From: Collinsella aerofaciens
Lineage (GTDB): Bacteria > Actinomycetota > Coriobacteriia > Coriobacteriales > Coriobacteriaceae
Assembly: GCF_015670795.1 (NCBI RefSeq)
Contig: NZ_JADPCJ010000001.1
Coordinates: 80,611 to 144,610 of the forward strand
Length of the DNA: 64,000 nucleotides
Reading direction: 5' to 3'
The first letter of the stretch is position 1. Each line of letters starts with the position of its first letter. Position numbers and translations under genes: made by a program. Positions 9,481-15,801 of the stretch are shown in pieces. The notes beneath the pieces were generated by a model. It saw only the letters and a list, made by a program, of their open reading frames with translations, made no database searches and was not told where the DNA came from.

Positions 9481-9858
9481 ATGATTCCCGGATCGAACAA
9501 GGACCATCCGTCCTTCTTAAAGTCGTTTTCCTACGCCATGGAGGGCTTCGTCACCGCCGTCAAGACCGAGCGCAACATTAAGGTCATGCTCGTGGCGGGC
9601 GTGTGCACCGTCATTGCCGGCTGTATCGTGGGCCTCGACATTGCCGAGTGGGCCACGATTATCATCTGTTGTGGCCTGGTGATTCACGGCGAGCTGTGCA
9701 ACACCGCTATGGAGGCTATCGTCGACCTAGCGACCCAGGAGCTCCATCCGCTGGCCAAGCGTGCGAAGGACATCGCCGCCGCCTCTGTATACATTCTTTC
9801 CATCACCGCCGCGATTGTGGGCGTGCTGGTATTTGCCCACGCGCTCGACTTTATTTAG
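9481..9858 (+). CDS. dgkA: Diacylglycerol/undecaprenol kinase family protein
   Basis: This 125-residue integral membrane protein has three hydrophobic segments. The DgkA signature (NTAMEAIVDL, HPLAKRAKDIAAA) holds the catalytic and metal-binding Glu, Asp and Lys. Gram-positive members usually phosphorylate undecaprenol rather than diacylglycerol, recycling the wall-lipid carrier; which one applies here is inference. It sits between ybeY and era, the standard Firmicute-like order. Confidence 0.9.
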   Translation: MIPGSNKDHPSFLKSFSYAMEGFVTAVKTERNIKVMLVAGVCTVIAGCIVGLDIAEWATIIICCGLVIHGELCNTAMEAIVDLATQELHPLAKRAKDIAAASVYILSITAAIVGVLVFAHALDFI

Positions 9859-9870
9859 AAAGGGATTTTC

Positions 9871-10947
9871 ATGTCCGACAATATGCAGCCTATCGATGAA
9901 ACTCTGGACGACGAGTCCCTGGATGCGGTGGATGCCGAAGCGTTAGAGGCCTATGAGGATGTCGAGGAGTTCGACCCGTTTGAGGACATGAGCGACGAGG
10001 AGCTTGACGCCCTGTGCGACGAGGACGACAACCTCGCGGGCTTTGGTGACTTGGAGCCCGGTTTCCGCAGCGGCTTTGTGGCCCTGGTCGGTCGTCCCAA
10101 CGCTGGCAAGTCTACGCTGCTTAATGCCTGCTATGGCAAAAAGGTCGCCATCACCTCGCCGGTGGCCCAGACGACCCGCCGCCGCATGCGCGCCGTCGTC
10201 AACCGCCCCGGCTACCAGCTGGTCTTTGTCGATACCCCCGGTATTCATAAGCCCAAGGACGGCTTGGGATCCGAGCTCAACAAGAGCGCGTTGTTCGAGC
10301 TGAACGATGTTGATGTCGTCGCGTTTTTGATTGATGCCACCAAACCGATCGGCAGGGGAGACGCCTGGGTTGCCGAGCGCGTCAAGAACGCTCGTTCCAA
10401 GAAGGTCCTGGTGCTCACCAAGGCCGATGAGGCCGACCCCGCACAGGTCATGGAGCAGCTTAAGGCAGCCCACGAACTCATGGAATATGACGACGAGATC
10501 GTGACGTCGTCGGTCAAGAACTTCAACGTCGATGCATTTATCGAGACCGTTGCGCACTTTTTGCCTGAGGGTCCGCGTTGGTTCCCCGAGGACATGGGTA
10601 CCGACGCTTCCGATGAGACGCTCGTTGCCGAGTTTGTGCGCGAGAAGGTCTTGCGCCGCACCCGTGATGAGATTCCGCACTCCGTTGGCGTGATCTGCGA
10701 TGCGCTCGAGCAGACCAAGAAGGTGCTGCGCGTGCACGCCACCATTTACGTCGAGCGCGAGGGCCAAAAGGGCATCATCATCGGTAAGGGCGGCGAGATG
10801 ATCAAGCATATCGGTATCGACGCCCGTCGCGATCTTGAGCGCATCTTTGGCACGCAGGTCTTTTTGGAGCTGGACGTGAAGGTCAAGGCCGGCTGGCGTG
10901 ACGACGAGGCCCAGATTCGCCGCTTTGGCTACACCGCCGAGGACTAA
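9871..10947 (+). CDS. era: GTPase Era with acidic N-terminal extension
   Basis: This is a 358-residue ribosome-assembly GTPase. About 65 very acidic residues (many Asp and Glu, e.g. EEFDPFEDMSDEELDAL) precede the usual Era start, so it is longer than the normal ~300. The G domain follows (GRPNAGKST, DTPGI, TKAD), then the KH domain that binds the 16S rRNA 3' end (GIIIGKGGEMIKHIG). ATG 9871 follows AAAGGG at good spacing, so the extension is probably translated. Its role is unknown. Confidence 0.95.
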   Translation: MSDNMQPIDETLDDESLDAVDAEALEAYEDVEEFDPFEDMSDEELDALCDEDDNLAGFGDLEPGFRSGFVALVGRPNAGKSTLLNACYGKKVAITSPVAQTTRRRMRAVVNRPGYQLVFVDTPGIHKPKDGLGSELNKSALFELNDVDVVAFLIDATKPIGRGDAWVAERVKNARSKKVLVLTKADEADPAQVMEQLKAAHELMEYDDEIVTSSVKNFNVDAFIETVAHFLPEGPRWFPEDMGTDASDETLVAEFVREKVLRRTRDEIPHSVGVICDALEQTKKVLRVHATIYVEREGQKGIIIGKGGEMIKHIGIDARRDLERIFGTQVFLELDVKVKAGWRDDEAQIRRFGYTAED

Positions 10948-10962
10948 GGGCGCGCGGCGCGC

Positions 10963-11712
10963 ATGGCAGGCTCCCGGACATATCGCACGAAGGTTCTCGT
11001 CCTCGACAAGACGAAGCTTAAAGAGACGGACCTGATCCTGACGATGCTTGACGAGCGGGGTCGGCAGGTTCGTGCCGTGGCAAAGGGCGCCCGCAAACCC
11101 GGTGGGCGCCTGGCTGCGCGCTGCGAGCTGTTCTGTACCGTCGATATGCTGCTCGCGCATGGACGGTCGCTCGACGTGGTTTCCCAGGCCGAACTTATGG
11201 AGGCGCCGCTCAGCGCTGCGCCCGATTACGAGACGACCTGCGCCGCAAGCGCGATCGCCGAGGTCGCGCGCGTATGCTCGTTCGAGGACGCCGAGGACCC
11301 GTTTACCTTTGCTATTACGCAGCGGGCGCTTGCCCTGGTGGGCGGCGGGCTCGACACGGCGCATATGGATCTACTCGTGGCGGCATATGTCTTTAAGCTG
11401 CTGTCGCATGTTGGCTATCGACCCGATTTTTCGGCCTGCGTACTGTGCGGAGACCCCATGCTGTCGTATTTTTCGCCCCAGGCCGGTGGGCTCATGTGCG
11501 GCTCGTGCGCGTCGAGCGTTCCGGGTGCCGAGTTGGTATCGACCGGTGAGACCGCATGGCTGCGCGCCCTCATGTCCATGACCTTCGATGCGCTCATGGC
11601 CGAGCGAATCGACCCGCATACGGCGGCATTCCTGCTCGGGCTTTCGCATGTTTGGGCTGCGACGCACACCGATCAGCGCCTCCGTGCGATGGAATTCATG
11701 TTGGGTCGGTGA
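10963..11712 (+). CDS. recO: DNA repair protein RecO
   Basis: This 249-residue protein has an N-terminal OB fold (RTKVLVLDKTKLKETD) that binds ssDNA and SSB, and a helical C-terminal region with a zinc site (CVLCGDP then CGSC about 30 residues on). RecO loads RecA with RecR in the RecFOR gap-repair pathway. The era-recO order is conserved in Gram-positives. The ATG is 15 nt after the era stop, with only a weak Shine-Dalgarno. Confidence 0.93.
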   Translation: MAGSRTYRTKVLVLDKTKLKETDLILTMLDERGRQVRAVAKGARKPGGRLAARCELFCTVDMLLAHGRSLDVVSQAELMEAPLSAAPDYETTCAASAIAEVARVCSFEDAEDPFTFAITQRALALVGGGLDTAHMDLLVAAYVFKLLSHVGYRPDFSACVLCGDPMLSYFSPQAGGLMCGSCASSVPGAELVSTGETAWLRALMSMTFDALMAERIDPHTAAFLLGLSHVWAATHTDQRLRAMEFMLGR

Positions 11713-11736
11713 TGATGCGCAGGCGCGGGCTGCTTG

Positions 11737-11850
11737 TGGTAACATACCGACCTGTTGGTACCTCGACCTTGGTTGTTCGCTCCACCGGCGGCTTCCCAGT
11801 CCGAGGCGAATCGAGTCGCCCGCGGGCGACGTAAAACGAAAGGTGAAACA
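11737..11850 (+). promoter_or_regulatory. rpsO promoter and structured leader
   Basis: An extended -10 (TGG-TAACAT, 11737-11745) is followed by a leader of about 100 nt. The leader can form a long-range CCTCG/CGAGG pairing (11761-11765 with 11802-11806) and a perfect GC hairpin at 11815-11830 (GTCGCC and GGCGAC arms). It ends with AAAGG before the start. S15 autoregulates through its leader in many bacteria, so this may be such an element; the fold is inferred by eye. Confidence 0.45.
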
Positions 11851-12129
11851 ATGACTGTTTCCAAAGAGCGCAAGGCGGAGCTGACTGCCCAGTTCGGTAA
11901 CACCCCGGTCGACACCGGCAACCCCAAGGTTCAGGTCGCCATCCTGTCCGAGCGCATCAAGGAGCTGACCGAGCACATGAAGTCCCACCAGAAGGACTTC
12001 CACACCCGTCGTGGCCTGCTCATGCTCGTCGGCCGTCGTCGTCGTCTTCTCTCCTACATCAAGAAGAACGACATCGTCGAGTACCGTGAGCTCATCAAGG
12101 CTCTGGGCATCCGCGACAACATCCAGTAG
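11851..12129 (+). CDS. rpsO: 30S ribosomal protein S15
   Basis: This 92-residue primary 16S rRNA-binding protein has conserved S15 features: TGNPKVQVAILSERI, HMKSHQKDFHTRRGLL and VGRRRRLLSYIKK. ATG 11851 has AAAGG upstream, whereas the open frame before it runs through the leader and does not look like protein. It is followed by a terminator and then pnp, the usual rpsO-pnp order. Confidence 0.97.
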   Translation: MTVSKERKAELTAQFGNTPVDTGNPKVQVAILSERIKELTEHMKSHQKDFHTRRGLLMLVGRRRRLLSYIKKNDIVEYRELIKALGIRDNIQ

Positions 12130-12143
12130 GATTTGTACATGCT

Positions 12144-12175
12144 AAGAGCGTCCTGCGCAGCGGGGCGCTCTTTTT
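12144..12175 (+). terminator. rho-independent terminator after rpsO
   Basis: AAGAGCG pairs with CGCTCTT across a 15-nt GC-rich loop and is followed by a T run. It would make rpsO partly independent of pnp. Confidence 0.75.
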
Positions 12176-12194
12176 GTGTAAGGGCGCGAACAAT

Positions 12195-12265
12195 CACGCT
12201 CTGAAGCGTGGCGGGGGCAGGGGGCCCGCGTCACATGAGAAGCCCGCAGACAAGGGGTCTGCGGG
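12195..12265 (+). promoter_or_regulatory. three consecutive hairpins in the pnp leader
   Basis: Three stem-loops follow each other in the 100 nt before pnp: 12195-12210 (CACGCT/AGCGTG, 6 bp), 12211-12229 (GCGGG/CCCGC) and 12243-12265 (CCCGCAGAC/GTCTGCGGG, 9 bp perfect, 5-nt loop). The last ends 13 nt before the ATG, just ahead of the AAGGAG site. In enterobacteria a pnp leader hairpin cut by RNase III mediates PNPase autocontrol; a similar role here is only inference. Confidence 0.5.
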
Positions 12266-12278
12266 GTTAAGGAGAACA

Positions 12279-14525
12279 ATGACACTCGTATCCAAGACCT
12301 TTGAGCTGTACGGCAAGACCTACACCTTTGAGTCGGGCGAGCTTGCCAAGCAGGCCACCGGCGCCTGCCTGGTCAAGCAGGGCGACACCACGATGCTCGA
12401 CACCGTGGTCGTCTCCAAGGAGCGCAAGAACTACGACTTCTTCCCGCTGACCGTCGACTTCAACGAGAAGATGTACGCAGCCGGCCGCATCCCGGGTGGC
12501 TACCTCAAGCGTGAGGGCCGTCCCAGCGAGAAGGCCACGCTCACGGCCCGCATGATCGATCGCCCGATTCGCCCGAGCTTCCCGGATGGCTTCCGCAACG
12601 AGGTGCACATCGTCGCCACCTCGCTCGTCGCCGACCAGGTCAACCCCTTCGATGTCATCAACGTCATGGGTGCATCCCTGGCCATGACGCTTGGCGGCGT
12701 GCCCTTCGAGGGCCCGCTTGCCTGCGTGCGCATCGGCCGTAACGTGGAGACAGGCGAGTTTATCGTCAACCCCACCTACGAGGAGCGCGAGAACTCCGAT
12801 CTGGACCTGGAGCTGGGCGGCTCTGCCGACTTTATTTCGATGGTCGAGGCCGGAGCCGAGGAGATCTCCGAGGACGACATGCTTGCCGCCATGAAGTTTG
12901 GCCAGGAGGCCCTTGCTGCTTTCTGCCAGGCTCAGGACGAGTTCGTCGCCGAGTGGGAGCAGGTCAACGGCCCCATCGTCAAGAAGGAGTACCCGCTCGA
13001 CCAGCCCGTCGAGGAGGTCCAGGAGCGCATCTTCGCCCACTACGACGAGATGGCTGCCGCCCTTCGCGACGCCGACAAGCTCTCCCGTATCGGTAAGGTC
13101 GAGGCTCTGAAGGAGTCCATCCGCGCCGAGTTCACCGAGGAGGAGCAGGCCGCTTGGGAGCGCGAGATCCCCGTGGCGCTCAAGAAGCTCGAGAAGAAGG
13201 CCATGCGCACCATGGTCGTCGAGACCGGTGAGCGCGTCGACGGCCGTGCCGCCGATGAGATCCGTCCCATCATGGTGAAGGACAACTACCTGCCGCTCGT
13301 TCACGGCTCCGGTTTGTTCCAGCGTGGCCAGACCCAGGTGCTCTCGGTTCTTTCGCTCGGCATGCTCAACGAGGGTCAGCGTCTGGATACCATCGAGCCC
13401 ACCGAGGGCAAGCGCTACATGCACCACTATAACTTCCCGCCGTTCTGCACCGGCGAGACTGGCCGCATGGGCAGCCCCAAGCGCCGCGAGATCGGCCACG
13501 GCAACCTTGCTGAGCGCGCTCTGCTTCCGGTGCTCCCCGACGAGAACGAGTTCCCCTACGCCATCCGCGTCGTCTCCGAGGTCATGGAGTCCAACGGCTC
13601 CTCTTCGATGGCTTCGACCTGCGGTTCTACGCTCGCCCTTATGGACGGCGGCGTGCCCATTAAGCGCCCGGTCTCCGGTATCGCCATGGGCCTGATCCAG
13701 GAGGAGGGCAAGACCGTGGTCCTGTCCGACATCCAGGGTCTCGAGGACTTCCTGGGCGACATGGACTTTAAGGTCACCGGCACCACCGAGGGCATCACCG
13801 CTCTGCAGATGGACAACAAGGCCACCGGCCTCACCTTTGACATCCTGGCCCGCGCTCTGCAGCAGGCCAAGGAGGGTCGCGCCTTCATCCTGCAGAAGAT
13901 GCTCGATGTGATCCCCGAGCCGCGCCACACCACGCGCAGCACCGCTCCGCGCATCGTTTCCATCCAGGTTCCGACCGACAAAATCCGCGACGTCATCGGT
14001 TCCGGCGGTAAGGTCATCCGCGGTATCCAGGACGAGACCGGCGCCTCGGTCGACATCCAGGAGGACGGCACCGTCTTTGTTGGCGGCACCGGCGAGTCCG
14101 TCGACCAGGCCGTCGAGCGTATCAAGCTCATCATCAAGGTTCCCGAGCCGGGCGAGGAGTACACCGGTCGTGTGGTCTCCATCCAGCCCTTCGGCGCCTT
14201 CGTCAACCTGCTGCCCGGTAAGGACGGCCTGCTGCACATCTCCCGCGTCGCCAAGGGCCGCGTGGGGAAGGTCGAGGACGTCCTCAACGTGGGCGACGAG
14301 GTCAAGGTCGTCGTCATCGAGGTCGACGATCGCGGCAAGATCTCGCTCGATCGTCTTGATAAGCCCGAGGCCCCGGCTCGTGCCGAGGGTGCCTCCGAGG
14401 GCGACGGCGAGCACTTCCAGCGCCGTGAGCGTCCGCGTCGCGAGCGCTCTGAGCGCAGCGACCGTCCGCGCCGTCCCGGCGACAACGGAGGCCGAAAGCC
14501 CCGCCGTCACCACGACGCCGAGTAA
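12279..14525 (+). CDS. pnp: Polyribonucleotide nucleotidyltransferase (PNPase)
   Basis: This 748-residue 3'-5' phosphorolytic exoribonuclease is a trimer in the RNA degradosome. Two RNase PH domains flank a helical domain, with the catalytic region GSSSMASTCGS near residue 440. They are followed by a KH domain (KIRDVIGSGGKVIRGI) and an S1 domain (GRVVSIQPFGAFVNL). The tail after S1 is short, highly charged and Arg-rich (RRERPRRERSERSDRPRR), likely RNA- or protein-binding. The start is ATG after AAGGAG; upstream codons in frame belong to the leader hairpins. Confidence 0.97.
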   Translation: MTLVSKTFELYGKTYTFESGELAKQATGACLVKQGDTTMLDTVVVSKERKNYDFFPLTVDFNEKMYAAGRIPGGYLKREGRPSEKATLTARMIDRPIRPSFPDGFRNEVHIVATSLVADQVNPFDVINVMGASLAMTLGGVPFEGPLACVRIGRNVETGEFIVNPTYEERENSDLDLELGGSADFISMVEAGAEEISEDDMLAAMKFGQEALAAFCQAQDEFVAEWEQVNGPIVKKEYPLDQPVEEVQERIFAHYDEMAAALRDADKLSRIGKVEALKESIRAEFTEEEQAAWEREIPVALKKLEKKAMRTMVVETGERVDGRAADEIRPIMVKDNYLPLVHGSGLFQRGQTQVLSVLSLGMLNEGQRLDTIEPTEGKRYMHHYNFPPFCTGETGRMGSPKRREIGHGNLAERALLPVLPDENEFPYAIRVVSEVMESNGSSSMASTCGSTLALMDGGVPIKRPVSGIAMGLIQEEGKTVVLSDIQGLEDFLGDMDFKVTGTTEGITALQMDNKATGLTFDILARALQQAKEGRAFILQKMLDVIPEPRHTTRSTAPRIVSIQVPTDKIRDVIGSGGKVIRGIQDETGASVDIQEDGTVFVGGTGESVDQAVERIKLIIKVPEPGEEYTGRVVSIQPFGAFVNLLPGKDGLLHISRVAKGRVGKVEDVLNVGDEVKVVVIEVDDRGKISLDRLDKPEAPARAEGASEGDGEHFQRRERPRRERSERSDRPRRPGDNGGRKPRRHHDAE

Positions 14526-14548
14526 CAGCTAAACATAAGCAGCTCAAC

Positions 14549-14579
14549 AAGGGCGACTCCGGACAGGGGTCGCCCTTTT
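14549..14579 (+). terminator. rho-independent terminator after pnp
   Basis: AAGGGCGAC pairs with GTCGCCCTT, followed by TTTT. Its 3' strand (from 14573) is also the outer edge of the left arm of the large hairpin element that follows, so the two structures compete. Confidence 0.85.
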
Positions 14580-14719
14580 GCTCGCGCCCGGGAGGGCCGC
14601 ATATGAAGTTTCCTGCTCTACAGTCCTGCGTAAGACGGAAAGCACATTAAGTGCTTTCCTTTGCGTGCGGAACTCGCGATAAACTTCATATGCGTCCCTC
14701 CCGGGCGCAAGCAAAAGGG
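14573..14719 (+). repeat. large hairpin element, family 1, copy A
   Basis: The 39-nt outer arms (14573-14611 and 14681-14719) are complementary at 37 positions. Inside are two unpaired stretches of 25 and 21 nt (14612-14636, 14660-14680) and an inner 9-bp hairpin (GGAAAGCAC-ATTAA-GTGCTTTCC, 14637-14659). The unpaired stretches are nearly identical to those of copy B at 15481-15613, which lies in the opposite orientation. The inner stem differs at three base pairs, all compensated. The outer arms beyond TGAAGTTT share nothing with copy B. Confidence 0.8.
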
Positions 14720-14765
14720 CTGGTTAACGCTGTTGGTAGCTTGCTGGTCTTCTGTTCTTAGTTGA

Positions 14766-14771
14766 TATACT
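14766..14771 (+). promoter_or_regulatory. candidate extended -10 for the acetyltransferase
   Basis: TGA-TATACT lies in an AT-rich stretch 34 nt before the ATG at 14806. A weak TTGCTG 19 nt upstream could serve as -35. It lies outside copy A, so the gene has its own promoter between the two hairpin elements. Confidence 0.5.
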
Positions 14772-14805
14772 TTTTCGCATCTAACGCTTAGCCTAGGGGG
14801 TTGGC

Positions 14806-15426
14806 ATGACAAATAAGGTTGAATGGGACCGCATGATTGCCGGGGAGCTCTATAGCCCCTATCGGGTTAACGACCATTCGTTTTGTAGGGTGCATGCGGC
14901 TCAGAAGTTGTTTAATGAGTCGGAGTATTGGGCTGATTCGAGCGCCTTTGAGGAACTAAAGAAGTGTTTTCGCGTTGCTCCGGACGATATGGTCTTAACG
15001 GCTCCCGTTTATTTTGATCACGGCGACAGGGTTTCGTTTGGTAACCATTTCTATGCGAATACCGGTTTGACGATTCTGGACGAAAATTACGTGACCTTTG
15101 GCGACAACGTCTTTCTAGGACCCCATGTGAGTATATTTACTGCTGGGCATCCAATTGACGCCGATGTGCGCAATCTAGACCTCGAGTATGCTAAGCCTGT
15201 CGTAATCGGCAACAACGTCTGGATGGGCGGCGGGGTGATTATCAATCCGGGCGTATCAATCGGAGACGATGTGGTCATAGCCTCAGGTTCAGTTGTTGTT
15301 AAAGACGTTCCAAGCCACGTCATCATCGGCGGCAATCCAGCTCATATCATTCGAGAGATTACCGACAACGATCGCAAGCTCTGGCAAGGCCAGCTGAATG
15401 CCTACAACGAGGCAATTGGATCATAG
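14806..15426 (+). CDS. Sugar O-acetyltransferase, maltose/galactoside type
   Basis: This 206-residue left-handed beta-helix enzyme resembles Maa/LacA/NodL. An N-terminal helical cap (EWDRMIAGELYSPY) precedes hexapeptide repeats. DHGDRVSFGNHFYANTGLTI and FTAGHPIDADVRN carry the catalytic His, with NNVWMGGGVIINPGV after. It would transfer acetyl from acetyl-CoA to a sugar; the natural acceptor is unknown. Its base and codon use is visibly more AT-rich than its neighbours. It interrupts the usual pnp-rnjA-ftsK stretch and lies between two inverted hairpin elements, all of which suggests acquisition. Confidence 0.9.
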   Translation: MTNKVEWDRMIAGELYSPYRVNDHSFCRVHAAQKLFNESEYWADSSAFEELKKCFRVAPDDMVLTAPVYFDHGDRVSFGNHFYANTGLTILDENYVTFGDNVFLGPHVSIFTAGHPIDADVRNLDLEYAKPVVIGNNVWMGGGVIINPGVSIGDDVVIASGSVVVKDVPSHVIIGGNPAHIIREITDNDRKLWQGQLNAYNEAIGS

Positions 15427-15480
15427 CCTCGGCATTCCCGCAGATAAAACCTACTAAAACAAACCTATCCCTTATTGGCA

Positions 15481-15613
15481 GGTTTCCCGTGGGGCGGGCA
15501 CTGATGAAGTTTATCGCGAGTTCCGCACGAACAGGAGGCCACTTAATGTGGCCTCCGTCGTGAGCAGGACTGTAGAGCAGGAAACTTCATCAGTGCCCGC
15601 CCCACGGGAAACC
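15481..15613 (-). repeat. large hairpin element, family 1, copy B (inverted)
   Basis: Perfect 32-nt outer arms (15481-15512 and 15582-15613) enclose an inner 9-bp hairpin (GGAGGCCAC/GTGGCCTCC, 15534-15556) and two unpaired stretches. Read on the minus strand, the core aligns with copy A over about 85 nt: CCTGCTCTACAGTCCTGC on one side and CGTGCGGAACTCGCGAT on the other are identical. The arms outside TGAAGTTT are unrelated to copy A. It starts 54 nt after the acetyltransferase stop. Confidence 0.8.
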
Positions 15614-15676
15614 GGCGGGATGGACCAGTTCAGATGGGGCTTTGATGCATGGGTGGTCTGTTGGTGGGCAAATGGG

Positions 15677-15682
15677 TATCAT
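15677..15682 (+). promoter_or_regulatory. candidate -10 for rnjA
   Basis: GGG-TATCAT lies 120 nt before rnjA, in the gap after hairpin copy B. It shares the GGG-TANNAT pattern seen before lepA and the dnaJ-like gene. The -35 (TGGTCT at 17 nt) is poor. CATACT 3 nt further on is an alternative. Confidence 0.35.
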
Positions 15683-15801
15683 ACTGTGGTTACTGCGTCG
15701 ACTCTGTGATGCATGTTTGTACGTTCCCGGCGGTCGGTTTGCCAGAAGCGCCCCGTCGGTTGTTCCAGACCCGTTTCGAAGAAAGGAAACCACACTAACC
15801 T

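Noticed and set aside
12267..14513. 748-codon minus-strand open frame opposite pnp
   Set aside because: Antisense shadow of pnp; repetitive Leu/Asp/Gly translation only.
14618..14812. Minus-strand 64-codon open frame near the acetyltransferase
   Set aside because: It lies mostly inside hairpin copy A and its flanks, with no Shine-Dalgarno site; probably chance.
14573..15613. Hairpin pair as integron attC sites or ordinary terminators
   Set aside because: There are no GTTRRRY-type core boxes and no integrase; the hairpins are much longer than terminators and conserve internal loops, which a terminator would not need.
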